Positions 8,583 through 17,642 of a DNA stretch of 64,000 bases are shown piece after piece. The position numbers and the translations under genes were made by a program. Under the pieces are notes generated by a model that was not told the DNA's origin, did no database searches, and saw nothing but the letters and a program-made list of their open reading frames with translations. The number at the start of each line of letters is the position of its first letter. The first letter of the stretch is position 1. Source of the DNA: Paenibacillus silvae (GTDB taxonomy: Bacteria; Bacillota; Bacilli; Paenibacillales; Paenibacillaceae); assembly GCF_014639235.1 (NCBI RefSeq), contig NZ_BMFU01000003.1, positions 124,001-188,000 on the forward strand, given 5' to 3'.

Positions 8583-9851
8583 TTAACCTTCGATCAGCAA
8601 GGATTCCGGATCTTCAAGCAGTTCTTTTACCGTTACCAGGAATCGAACCGCTTCGCTTCCATCAATGATCCGATGATCATATGACAGGGCAATATACATC
8701 ATTGGACGGTTTTCCATTCGTTCAGCATCAATCGCTACCGGGCGAAGCTGAATTTTGTGCATACCGAGAATACCTACTTGCGGCGTATTCAGAATCGGTG
8801 TGGACAGCAGGGAGCCGAAGGTCCCGCCATTTGTAATGGTAAACGTTCCACCTTGCAGGTCAGACAAAGCAAGCGTGTTGGAACGAGCCTTGGAAGCAAG
8901 ATCAGCAATGCTTCTTTCGATCTCGGCAAAGCCCAGACGGTCGGCATCACGCACAACAGGCACGACCAAACCTTCTTTGGCTGATACAGCAATTCCGATA
9001 TCGTAGAACTTTTTCAATACTACGTCTTCGCCATCAATCTCGGCATTAATCGTAGGGAACTTTTTCAGTGCGCCAACTACCGCTTTGGTAAAGAACGACA
9101 TGAATCCAAGATTGATGTCATGCTTCTCTTTGAACTTGTCCTTACGGCGTTTACGAACGTCCATGATCGCTGTCATATCAACCTCATTGAAGGTGGTCAG
9201 CATCGCTGCCGTCTGTTGCGCTTCAACCAAACGTTTCGCAATCGTCGCACGGCGGCGAGACATACGTTGACGCTCTACCGGCTTGGTAAATGTAGAGCCA
9301 CCTGCCGCTGGAGCCGAAGGTGCTGCAGCCGGAGCTTTCGATGCAGCCGGTGCCGCTGGAGCGGAAGGCTGACTGCCATGACTTTTAACATCTTCCTGAT
9401 ATACACGCCCGATAGGGTCTTTGCTTTGCACCTGATCCAGCTCGATTCCACGCTCACGAGCCAGCTTGCGAGCAGAAGGAGAAGCTGTTTTGGTGCTATC
9501 CGAAGACTCAGGCGGCGCAGGCACTGGTGTTGGTGCAGCTGCAGGAGCCTCAGGGGCAGCAGGTTTGGACTCAGCCGCTGCCGGCTCGGAAGCAGCCGGA
9601 GCGCTGCCTCCTCCTGTTCCAGCTGAAAGAGTACCGATCGTTTCACCGATCTCAACGGTCTCGCCTTCCTGACGAATGATTTTCTCAAGTACACCGCTCT
9701 CTTCAGCACTGATCTCAATGTTGACTTTATCTGTCTCGAGCTCAAGCAGAACATCACCCTGGTTAACGGTATCTCCTTCTTTGACCATCCATCTGGATAC
9801 CGTTCCCTCCGTTATTGACTCACCCATTGCAGGTACTTTAATTTCACTCAC
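8583..9851 (-). CDS. odhB: 2-oxoglutarate dehydrogenase E2, dihydrolipoyl succinyltransferase
   Basis: This is the TCA-cycle succinyltransferase core of the 2-oxoglutarate dehydrogenase complex. The N-terminal lipoyl domain has K42 in LETDKVNIE. An Ala/Pro-rich linker follows (80-120), then an E3-binding domain (about 123-155, SPSARKLARERGIE), a second Ala/Pro linker, and the catalytic domain ending in YDHRIIDG (H393, D397). At 422 residues it is the normal length. The start is GTG, preceded by GGGGAGG lying within the last codons of odhA; the genes are 5 bases apart. No E3 gene is next to it, so a shared dihydrolipoamide dehydrogenase is presumably encoded elsewhere. Confidence 0.95.
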   Translation of the reverse strand: MSEIKVPAMGESITEGTVSRWMVKEGDTVNQGDVLLELETDKVNIEISAEESGVLEKIIRQEGETVEIGETIGTLSAGTGGGSAPAASEPAAAESKPAAPEAPAAAPTPVPAPPESSDSTKTASPSARKLARERGIELDQVQSKDPIGRVYQEDVKSHGSQPSAPAAPAASKAPAAAPSAPAAGGSTFTKPVERQRMSRRRATIAKRLVEAQQTAAMLTTFNEVDMTAIMDVRKRRKDKFKEKHDINLGFMSFFTKAVVGALKKFPTINAEIDGEDVVLKKFYDIGIAVSAKEGLVVPVVRDADRLGFAEIERSIADLASKARSNTLALSDLQGGTFTITNGGTFGSLLSTPILNTPQVGILGMHKIQLRPVAIDAERMENRPMMYIALSYDHRIIDGSEAVRFLVTVKELLEDPESLLIEG

Positions 9852-9856
9852 AGCTG

Positions 9857-12733
9857 TTACCTCCCCAGTGGAATATTATTCTTCGTCGTTTGTTTCAACG
9901 CTGCTGCAATAAACAATTGCTGCTCCATACTATGCACAAGCTGATAACCGCTGGAAGGACTTGCATGTTCAGGACGACCTTCGTATCTCACGGTAGTACC
10001 TTCAGGTGCGATATCACGGAGACGAGGCTCCATGTACGTCCAAGCGCCCATGTTTTTGTTCTCTTCCTGTACCCACACCAGCTCTTTCAATTTGCTGAAA
10101 CGTGCGAGTACACGTTTGATCTCTTCTGCCGGAAACGGATAGAGCTGCTCTACGCGGATAATGTGAAGCCAAGACCAGTCTGCTTCTTTGTCCTTGTCAA
10201 TTGCATCTTCCAGATCAATCGCAACTTTACCGCTGCAGAGAATGATACGTTCTACCTGATTCGGTTTAGTACCAAGACCCGGCTGCTCCAGCACCAGTTC
10301 GAATTTGCCTTCACTGAATTCCACAGCCGGTGACGCGACACGCGGGTTACGGATCAGACTTTTTGGTGACATCATCACAAGCGGACGCGCATCTTCTGTC
10401 TCCGTTAACGAAGCTTGACGACGCAGCAGGTGGAAATACTGTGATGCACTAGACAGGTTAACCACCGTCATATTGTCCTCAGCACACAGCTGCAGGAAAC
10501 GCTCCAGACGCGCGCTGGTATGCTCCGGTCCCTGACCTTCGTTCGCGTGAGGAAGCAGCATAACCAGACTTGATTTTTGAGACCATTTTGCACGGCCTGC
10601 CGATACAAACTGGTCAAAGATTACTTGAGCACAGTTTGCAAAATCACCAAATTGCGCTTCCCAGATCACAAGTGTATCTGGTGAATATACGTTATACCCA
10701 TATTCGAATCCGACAACTGATTCTTCGGATAACGGACTGTTATAGATCGCGAAGGATGCCTTCGCTTGTGGCAGATGATGCAGCGGGCAGAACTTGTCAC
10801 CGTTCTTCGCATCATGCAGCACCAGGTTACGGTGCGCAAAGGTTGCGCGCTCTGCATCCTGACCACTGATACGGATCGGTTTGCCGTCTGCCAGAATGGT
10901 TGCGAATGCCAATGTTTCCGCAAGGCTCCAGTCTACCTTTTCTCCTTCATTCAGAGCTGTACTGCGACGCTGCAAAATCCGCTGCAATTTCGGATAAACG
11001 TTGAAGTTCTCCGGCCATTTCAATAGATCTGCATTAATGCTGCGCAGCTGCTCCAGCGGAACCGCAGTCGGCATAACGGTAACCGCCTGGGACTCACTGA
11101 TGTTGCGTTGATAGTATTCATGTACTTCATTTTTCTTCATCTGGTCATAAGCTTCTTTCAGTCGGTTCGCTACTCCTTCTCGAATGTTTGCAATATACGC
11201 ATCATCGATGACCGCTTCCTTCTTGAGCACCTCCTGGTACAGGTGGCTGACCGTCGGATGATTTTTCACTTTGTCGTAAACAAGCGGTTGTGTCGTTTCA
11301 GGATCATCTGTCTCGTTATGACCATAACGGCGATATCCGATCAGGTCGATCAGGAAATCCTTTTTGAATCGATTACGGTATTCGGCAGCCATACGGATTG
11401 CTGCAATACAAGCATCCGGGTTGTCTGCATTCACATGCACAATCGGAATTTCGTATCCTTTGGCAAGGTCACTTGCATAATACGTTGAACGTGAGTCACT
11501 GCTATCTGTTGTAAAACCAAGACGGTTGTTCACGATAATGTGAATGGTTCCGCCATTCTGGTATCCAGGCAATGCTTTGAAGTTCAACGTTTCAGCCACG
11601 ATGCCTTCCCCTGGGAATGCCGCATCCCCGTGCATCAGAATGGTTGCTGCTTTGGTTACATCCTGCTTCGGATAACCTGGTTCACGGCGATCATCCTGAG
11701 CCGCACGCGCAAAACCTTGCACCACAGGATTGACATACTCCAGATGGCTCGGGTTGTTAGCCAGTGTCAGGCGGGCCTGCACTGTCTCTCCGTCTTTTAC
11801 AAAACGGTTGGCGCCCATATGATATTTGACATCCCCTGTCCAGCCATAATTGATTCCGGTTGAACCTTCGGATGGAACCAAATCTTTGTTCGGGGCATGA
11901 TGGAATTCAGAGAAAATTTTACTGTATGGCTTGCCAAGCACGTGAGCAAGAACGTTCAGACGCCCGCGGTGAGCCATACCCATCAGAATGTGGCTTGAGC
12001 CGGCTTCTGTCATCAGACGAACAGCCTCATCCAGCATCGGTACAAGCACATCGTTACCTTCAATGGAGAAACGCTTCTGACCTACAAACGTTTTGTGCAG
12101 GAAATCCTCAAACTGCTCCGCTTCAACCAGACGCTCCAGCAATGCTGTACGCTCCTTGTGCGTTAGCGGGGCCGGTGATGTACGGGATTCCGCACGACGA
12201 TTCAGCCATTCACGCTCCTGTACCTCATGAACGTGGCTGAATTCGTAAGCAATCGGTCCTGTATAAATCTGACGAAGACGTTGAATCGCATCCCAGCCAG
12301 TTGTGGTCTGACCATCTGCCCCTTCCCAGATCAGGGAAGCAGGTAGTGCCTTCAAATCTTCCTCATTCAATTGAAAATGCTTTGGCTCCAGCAAGGACGT
12401 GTCGGTTGCTTCACTGATTCCAAGCGGATCAATATCAGCAGCGAGATGGCCGTACGTACGGATATTCCATACGAGCTTGCCCGCTGTAACCGCTTTCTGT
12501 AATAGCTGGATATCTACGCTTCCGGAAGCAGTTTGGGCGTTCCCGGAATTCGAAAGAGACTCTGCACCCTTGCCAGACATCGGCGGTGCGCCCCATTGTT
12601 CAAACAATTCCCGATAAGCCGGAGTAACTGCACCCGGATCTTGGGTGAATAATTCATATTGTTCTTGCACGTATCCCATATTGGGACCATAGTAACTCTC
12701 CCAGGGTTTCATGTTGCCTTTCTCGATCGTCAT
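9857..12733 (-). CDS. odhA: 2-oxoglutarate dehydrogenase E1 (thiamine diphosphate)
   Basis: This 958-residue enzyme decarboxylates 2-oxoglutarate and transfers succinyl to the OdhB lipoyl group. Family motifs seen include MAHRGRLNVLAHVLGK, the ThDP-binding GDAAFPGEG followed by NNRLGFTT, and GQGPEHTSARLERFLQ in the pyrimidine domain. The frame is open to 12781. The ATG at 12733 is chosen since GGAGGG is 7 bases upstream and the protein then begins MTIEKGNMKPWESYYGPN, the short N-terminus that docks to E2. It forms a two-gene operon with odhB. Confidence 0.95.
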   Translation of the reverse strand: MTIEKGNMKPWESYYGPNMGYVQEQYELFTQDPGAVTPAYRELFEQWGAPPMSGKGAESLSNSGNAQTASGSVDIQLLQKAVTAGKLVWNIRTYGHLAADIDPLGISEATDTSLLEPKHFQLNEEDLKALPASLIWEGADGQTTTGWDAIQRLRQIYTGPIAYEFSHVHEVQEREWLNRRAESRTSPAPLTHKERTALLERLVEAEQFEDFLHKTFVGQKRFSIEGNDVLVPMLDEAVRLMTEAGSSHILMGMAHRGRLNVLAHVLGKPYSKIFSEFHHAPNKDLVPSEGSTGINYGWTGDVKYHMGANRFVKDGETVQARLTLANNPSHLEYVNPVVQGFARAAQDDRREPGYPKQDVTKAATILMHGDAAFPGEGIVAETLNFKALPGYQNGGTIHIIVNNRLGFTTDSSDSRSTYYASDLAKGYEIPIVHVNADNPDACIAAIRMAAEYRNRFKKDFLIDLIGYRRYGHNETDDPETTQPLVYDKVKNHPTVSHLYQEVLKKEAVIDDAYIANIREGVANRLKEAYDQMKKNEVHEYYQRNISESQAVTVMPTAVPLEQLRSINADLLKWPENFNVYPKLQRILQRRSTALNEGEKVDWSLAETLAFATILADGKPIRISGQDAERATFAHRNLVLHDAKNGDKFCPLHHLPQAKASFAIYNSPLSEESVVGFEYGYNVYSPDTLVIWEAQFGDFANCAQVIFDQFVSAGRAKWSQKSSLVMLLPHANEGQGPEHTSARLERFLQLCAEDNMTVVNLSSASQYFHLLRRQASLTETEDARPLVMMSPKSLIRNPRVASPAVEFSEGKFELVLEQPGLGTKPNQVERIILCSGKVAIDLEDAIDKDKEADWSWLHIIRVEQLYPFPAEEIKRVLARFSKLKELVWVQEENKNMGAWTYMEPRLRDIAPEGTTVRYEGRPEHASPSSGYQLVHSMEQQLFIAAALKQTTKNNIPLGR

Positions 12734-13381
12734 CGACGTTCCCTCCGTCTTGATTTTGTCATAGGGTTTGACGGAAATCATTAAATAAGCTGTAATTCGC
12801 GTTCGTTCAACATTTTAAGCGAAATTTTTCATGAAGTCCAATAGTCGTGCTGCTCGTGGTAATAACGTTGTTCCGACGCTCCCGTCAAAGGTTTGTCTGC
12901 GTTTTCAAAATCAAAGTAAAACAATGATTATTTCTACCGTCGCACAGATGTCGAATACTGTCCTGATCCGTTCGAAGGTATACGTGCTTCCCTGAATTTA
13001 GCAAAGCCCGTGTTCTAATATCTATTCTATAAACTTTTTCGCTCAGGAGCATTTCCTATTTTTAGTCCAATTGATGCATAAATTAGATGAATCGAGTCAT
13101 TTACACGATTTTAACTGAAAACGCGAACGCAGAATTACATCATAGTCAAGACCTGAATTCCGTTTAAACCTCTTTTTTACAATTGTGGTCCATTCTGCAC
13201 AAAAACAAACCGTCCATTATAACATTAACCAATGGGCATATTATTCAACAGGGAAATGGATTGCTCTCTTGACAACTTTGGACAAGGCAATATGCAGCAG
13301 AACTAAGCCGACCGAATGCAAATCTCCGGCGGCTTTGATCCATTAGCCTTGCTTTCGTTTTTCAGTTCTCTATGACGCTCC
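12734..13381 (-). promoter_or_regulatory. Long upstream region of odhAB
   Basis: No gene is seen in these 648 bases. On the minus strand, TGTTATAAT (13224-13216) is a good extended -10 element about 480 bases upstream of odhA, with no convincing -35. A weak match to a catabolite-responsive element (TGAAAACGCGAACG, 13116-13129, two mismatches to the core) lies between it and the gene. odhAB is under catabolite control in Bacillus, so this is plausible but unproven. Confidence 0.35.
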
Positions 13382-13822
13382 TTACGATGAACAAAGATCA
13401 ATCATGTATTTTGCAAAGGGCGTTAGTTCCATATCCTTGATTTGATCCGATGTAAACCATTCTGCACCGAGCGAATCATGCCCGTCAGCCACTCTTTTGA
13501 TCTGCTGCAGCTGATTACCTTGAAGACTAATCACATGGTATAAAATACCGATATGATGCACTTCCTCGGGTTCGCCCTGAATCTCCCACTGCAATACAGT
13601 GGATTGGGAAGAAGAAACGGAAACCTTCGATGGAACAAGACCCGTTTCCTCTTCAAATTCACGTATTAATGAGGCCTCTGGCTGCTCTCCGAATTCCATC
13701 CTGCCGCCCGGCAGATCCCATTTCCCAACGTAGGGACCCCGCGCCTTCTGAATCAAAAGATAGGATTGCTGCCACTTAGCCAGCCCATATACACCTAGAT
13801 GCGTATGTTTGTTCACTTTCAT
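13382..13822 (-). CDS. NUDIX hydrolase, 146 aa
   Basis: It hydrolyses a nucleoside diphosphate linked to another group; the substrate is unknown. A complete NUDIX box lies at residues 39-62 (G-x5-E-x7-REFEEETGL). The ATG follows GGGGAGG at good spacing. It is one of four NUDIX genes in the window and sits with two GNAT genes on the same strand, with gaps of 42 and about 150 bases. Confidence 0.87.
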   Translation of the reverse strand: MKVNKHTHLGVYGLAKWQQSYLLIQKARGPYVGKWDLPGGRMEFGEQPEASLIREFEEETGLVPSKVSVSSSQSTVLQWEIQGEPEEVHHIGILYHVISLQGNQLQQIKRVADGHDSLGAEWFTSDQIKDMELTPFAKYMIDLCSS

Positions 13823-13864
13823 GAGCCTCCCCGGTTGAGGGACTTTCGCTGTCCTGAAGCCCCT

Positions 13865-14350
13865 CTATCTCTTGTCCTCATCGCCTATGGTATCCAGATC
13901 AACAGCGAGGCGAATCATATCCACACAGCGAATACCATTCTCGATAATTTCTTCCTCGTAATGGGTTACAAAATAATCCCGCTCCACACCTGTAATACGG
14001 AAGCCGCAGCGCTGATATAATTTCAACTGATGAAAACTGGAATTACCCGTCCCGATCTCCAGTATTCGGCACCCCAGCCTTCTCGCAGCTTCCATCGCTT
14101 CCTTGATCATGTGTTTACCTACACCCTGCCCCTGCAGTTCCTCCTGTACGGCGATGTTCACAATCTCAGCAGTCTCGGGACGAGTCTTGAGAAGCACAAA
14201 CTCTCCCACCATCTCTCCTTCATACTCCGCGATAAAACAAACCCCTCTGCTCAGATATTCATCCACGATCGTTTTTGAAGGGTCTGCCATCAGCAAGAGT
14301 TCATAAGGTTTCTCTTCATCCCAGTCCAAAATCCGGAACGACAAATTCAT
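13865..14350 (-). CDS. GNAT-family N-acetyltransferase
   Basis: A 161-residue acetyltransferase. The acetyl-CoA pyrophosphate loop is QEELQGQGVGKHMIKEAM, followed by LYQRCGF. The frame opens at 14392, but the ATG at 14350 is chosen because GGTGGGGA precedes it and the protein then starts MNLSFRILDWDEEKPYELLL. The acceptor is unknown. Confidence 0.82.
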   Translation of the reverse strand: MNLSFRILDWDEEKPYELLLMADPSKTIVDEYLSRGVCFIAEYEGEMVGEFVLLKTRPETAEIVNIAVQEELQGQGVGKHMIKEAMEAARRLGCRILEIGTGNSSFHQLKLYQRCGFRITGVERDYFVTHYEEEIIENGIRCVDMIRLAVDLDTIGDEDKR

Positions 14351-14498
14351 GCCAATCCCCACCTTTTCATCAACCAGATTATACTTTTTCATGCCTTTTG
14401 CAGAAGCCTATGTATGGCAAATCTACAAATCTTCTTTCCCAAATCAGCTCGGTTCTATATGTTTCATGCGTCATGTTTCTGCTGTCCCACAATCTATG

Positions 14499-14933
14499 TT
14501 AGTCACTCTGTCTACTGTCAATGCGTCCTGCTTGATTGGAATAATGACGAATGCACATGCCCGTTGCTCTCTGCATAGCTTGTCTTTCATAAAAGGTCTG
14601 TACTTCCGGGTCACACAGAAGATCAATCATATAAAGTCCCTGAAGCCGCTCAAGCATACGCTGCACAAGCGTACTTCCAATACCTTGAGCTTTGTACTCG
14701 GGTAACACTTCCAGAAGTGGAATATAAGCACTGAGTACGCCGTCAGAGATGGCTTGAATAAAACCAACAACATTCCCGGTTTGTTCATCAACAGCCAGCT
14801 CAATCGCGTACGACTGCTCCAGCATTTTATAAAACGTTGAAGTAGAAGGCGGATTCGGCCACCCGTCGAAAAAACCTCCGCTTAACTGCTCAAGCTCTAC
14901 TCCATCCAGTGTTTCACGAAATACAATGCTCAC
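14499..14933 (-). CDS. GNAT-family N-acetyltransferase
   Basis: A 144-residue GNAT with acetyl-CoA motif LPEYKAQGIGSTLVQRMLER and a C-terminal FYERQAMQ strand. It starts at GTG after GAGGGGTG. The polar C-terminal tail (NQAGRIDSRQSD) is slightly unusual. The substrate is unknown. Confidence 0.8.
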   Translation of the reverse strand: MSIVFRETLDGVELEQLSGGFFDGWPNPPSTSTFYKMLEQSYAIELAVDEQTGNVVGFIQAISDGVLSAYIPLLEVLPEYKAQGIGSTLVQRMLERLQGLYMIDLLCDPEVQTFYERQAMQRATGMCIRHYSNQAGRIDSRQSD

Positions 14934-15031
14934 TTATACACCCCTCTTCAAAAAGACCAAACTCCATTATATCATAATATATGGAACAAAATATATAGAT
15001 ATGGATACTATAAGATGGTGTTTAATCTATC

Positions 15032-15474
15032 TATATAAATTGAACTAAAGAAACGACATTATGCCGCTTAACGATCCATGATCGTCAAAGAGCGTTGTAA
15101 TGGGGCAAGATACCAGCCTTGGCAGGCTGTTCAAGTCGAAGAGGGAATGCTAACGATCCCCATAGAGCTTATTTTCCCTGAATCGGGGACATTTGAATTC
15201 TAACGATCTCCAGGAAGCTTATTCCGTTCGAAATCCTGAAAAATGAGCCTGATCAAGCTGATTTCGGCACAATAGCGTCTCTGGGGATCGTTAGAATTTT
15301 CCCAAGCCCGAATATGCCGAAATAAGGCTTCTCCTGATCGTTAGCGCTCGCGGTAGAGGGTGGCAGACTTGCACTTGCCACTTGCCATGAGCGATGGACG
15401 ATATTGGACTAATGTGTCTGGATTGATGAGCATATTGGAGTGGATTGTGTACATTCTTTAGTTCAACTTATATA
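15032..15474. mobile_element. Miniature inverted-repeat element, about 443 bp, non-coding
   Basis: The ends are inverted repeats: TATATAA then A/G then TTGAACTAAAGA starts at 15032 and reads in the opposite sense from 15474, matching at 20 of 21 positions. The interior has five AACGATC units: near 15070 (itself a palindrome with GATCGT), 15150 and 15200 (direct, each leading to AGCTTATT), and two reversed ones at 15281-15298 and 15321-15346. It has no open reading frame of note and lies between a GNAT and a SnoaL-like gene. It shares its ends with the element at 51.1 kb. MITE-like behaviour is inferred from structure only. Confidence 0.6.
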
Positions 15475-15490
15475 ATGTATGTTCACCTTT

Positions 15491-15868
15491 TTATTTTCCC
15501 GTACTTAAATGTTCATGAACCAGTTTCCAGTCCCCTTCATCATTCTGGACAAACACATTTGTTGCACGCCCTTGTCCGGAAGCATATTCTCCACGCACAT
15601 ATCCTTCCCAGTGATACGTATAGGTGCATACCGCCTGATGCTCGTCCACAGCAATCCACTGCACATCCTCTGCACGATACACTTCGTACTTCACTGTCTC
15701 CCAGGCCTTCTCGAAATATGCTTGTATTTCCGCGAGCGTTGTGCAGGAAGTACCTGTGAACCAATACAGTGCATTTGGTGCAAGCAGCTTGCTTACCTCA
15801 TCAAACTGATGTGTATTAGTTGCTTCTATATATGCGCTCAGCGCCTGCTCATATCCCATCCGTTTCAT
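15491..15868 (-). CDS. SnoaL/NTF2-like small protein
   Basis: A 125-residue protein with the typical NTF2-fold pattern: an N-terminal helix ALSAYIEATNTHQFDEVSKL, a YWFTG strand, then alternating beta strands ending in DWKLVHEHLS. Such proteins bind small ligands or act as cyclases, dehydratases or stress proteins, and no specific role can be given. The start could equally be the ATG nine bases downstream. It ends immediately beside the repeat element. Confidence 0.72.
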   Translation of the reverse strand: MKRMGYEQALSAYIEATNTHQFDEVSKLLAPNALYWFTGTSCTTLAEIQAYFEKAWETVKYEVYRAEDVQWIAVDEHQAVCTYTYHWEGYVRGEYASGQGRATNVFVQNDEGDWKLVHEHLSTGK

Positions 15869-15903
15869 CCCCTTTTTCCTTGTACAAGCTGTTGTTATCC
15901 TGC

Positions 15904-16401
15904 CTACTTCCTCACAGCTTCATCGTTGTAGGTCTTGAACGTCTCCTGCAGGGTTTGCCCACTCGACTTTTCCCAGACCACACTTCGTTCAAACGTACCT
16001 GCTTCAAAAAAGCGCGGAAACCGCTCTGCAAACCAGTCCTGCATCGGCAGCTCCAGTGCCTTTTGCAAGGATACCCATTTCAGCTCTCCCTCCGGCGGGT
16101 CTGCCAGGAGCTTGCCTTCATAAGAAGTAACCAGGTAGTTGAACACCATATATCTCAAGCCCTGCTCCGGGTCGCAGAATTCATCCAGTCCTTTATACAT
16201 GATCTGCTTCACCTGAAGTCCCGTCTCTTCTCGAACTTCACGTATGGCTCCATCCACAATACTTTCGGGAAACTCTACTTTGCCACCAGGTGCAATATAT
16301 CCTGGAAACCCTTTGCGGTCTGGTCTATTCATCAACAGAACCTGATCGCTATCCGGATTCCATATCATAGACATCGTATACATCTCGACCTTAACGCTCA
16401 T
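15904..16401 (-). CDS. NUDIX hydrolase, 8-oxo-dGTPase-like
   Basis: A 165-residue protein with a complete NUDIX box at residues 39-62 (GGKVEFPE...REVREETG), preceded by VLLMNRPDRKGFPGYIAPGG as in MutT/MutX-type dGTP pyrophosphatases. The ATG at 16401 is chosen over upstream starts because GAGGAG lies 7 bases before it. An 8-base inverted repeat (CATATGAT/ATCATATG, 16436-16459) lies just upstream and may be an operator. Confidence 0.83.
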   Translation of the reverse strand: MSVKVEMYTMSMIWNPDSDQVLLMNRPDRKGFPGYIAPGGKVEFPESIVDGAIREVREETGLQVKQIMYKGLDEFCDPEQGLRYMVFNYLVTSYEGKLLADPPEGELKWVSLQKALELPMQDWFAERFPRFFEAGTFERSVVWEKSSGQTLQETFKTYNDEAVRK

Positions 16402-16637
16402 TTTCATTCTCCTCATCCAATTGCATTCCACCTCCCATATGATTTCTGGAGATCATATGTATATTCCTGCTATACAGTCTGGGTTAAACCCTATTTAACA
16501 TGAACATCAGACAGCAGCACATGCGTGCATATCAAAGACGGACGCCCGTTAACATCGGAGCCCGTCTGGGTGGCCTTGATATCTTGTTATCCTCGTTGCA
16601 ATATGCTTCCAATTGCAATATTCAACAGCACATTCTT

Positions 16638-17426
16638 TTATGTTAACGCAGTGATGACCACCCGGCGTTTTTTCCAATCGGCCCGACGATAAGCCTGTAG
16701 CATCCCGAATTTGCGGATACTGGCTTTGGGCACTGCTTTGTAAGACATAGTTACTTCAAACTCTTCATTAAACGGAAAAAAAGAAAGGCCTACCTTCTCT
16801 CCTGATATCCATTCAGCTTTAACGGTTGGGCTGATACAATGGTCGAAAGCACAGCTGAGTCCATCTGCGAAAAAATCATAACGCGATGCAGGTGTACCCG
16901 GCTCCTCCATACATAAGAACAGACTCAGCTGGTCACAGAACAGCATCGTCTCGACATCATTCTTCAGCCGCTGCTCCAGGGCTGCTGCATCACCGCCAAG
17001 CTCCCGCTTCCATTTGTCCTGTTGCTGCTGTTCTTCGAGCAGATACTGCCGAATATCCTCATCATCCTGAGGATTGGCACCCAGCGTTTTTTGAAACAAC
17101 TCTGTATACATCAAGCTGCACAGCAGTCCCGCATACGCATTGTGCTGTCTCACTTCCTCAATCCCCTTGCGATAGAATACAAAACGTGGACGCAGTGGAA
17201 AATCACGGAAAGAGTACGGAACCTGACTGTAATCATTCCATAATGGCGCAGCGTCCAGCTCTATCCAGCCCCGATCATGCTCCTTCGCAGCCAAAATCAG
17301 TTCATCCCGGTGCGAGCCAGGTGGAAGCCACTCTGTTTTCCAGTGAGCAGCCATATCTCCAGCAGCCACTCCATGTTCATGCTGTGCGGTCAAAACAAAA
17401 TCATGCTCTCTCTCATATACGATCAT
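16638..17426 (-). CDS. DUF3891 family protein
   Basis: A 262-residue cytosolic protein of the DUF3891 family, recognised by its N-terminus MIVYEREHDFVLTAQHEHG and the following EHDRGWIELD region. The conserved His/Asp residues suggest an HD-like or metal-binding fold, but no activity is established. The ATG follows AAGGGTGA. The gap 16432-16637 downstream holds only short palindromes. Confidence 0.78.
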   Translation of the reverse strand: MIVYEREHDFVLTAQHEHGVAAGDMAAHWKTEWLPPGSHRDELILAAKEHDRGWIELDAAPLWNDYSQVPYSFRDFPLRPRFVFYRKGIEEVRQHNAYAGLLCSLMYTELFQKTLGANPQDDEDIRQYLLEEQQQQDKWKRELGGDAAALEQRLKNDVETMLFCDQLSLFLCMEEPGTPASRYDFFADGLSCAFDHCISPTVKAEWISGEKVGLSFFPFNEEFEVTMSYKAVPKASIRKFGMLQAYRRADWKKRRVVITALT

Positions 17427-17569
17427 TTGCTGTCACCCTTCCGCATGGTATACGTTGACTTTTACATTAATTGGGTTACACTTTCCTATAAGCTGCTTTT
17501 ACCCCACTTCTAAACAGCTTAATACTGTGGACTCATCACGTCTCAAATGAAACAGAGGTTGTAAAGGTG

Positions 17570-17597
17570 TTGTCAGTTTCCTGAAATTTGGTACACT
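17570..17597 (+). promoter_or_regulatory. Candidate coaA promoter
   Basis: TTGTCA (17570-17575) and TACACT (17592-17597) are separated by 16 bases, about 45 bases upstream of the coaA start. Confidence 0.55.
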
Positions 17598-17642
17598 AAT
17601 GATTGTGTCACCGATTACATTACATACAGAAAGCGGGATCTC

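Noticed and set aside
9120..9626. Long plus-strand frame rich in Arg/Ser/Cys opposite odhB
   Set aside because: It is the complement of the Ala/Pro-rich linkers of OdhB, which naturally leaves other frames open.
16460..16637. In-frame continuation after the DUF3891 stop (two more open stretches of 15 and 28 codons)
   Set aside because: Stretches of this length between stops are expected by chance, there is no start codon, and DUF3891 is already of normal length.
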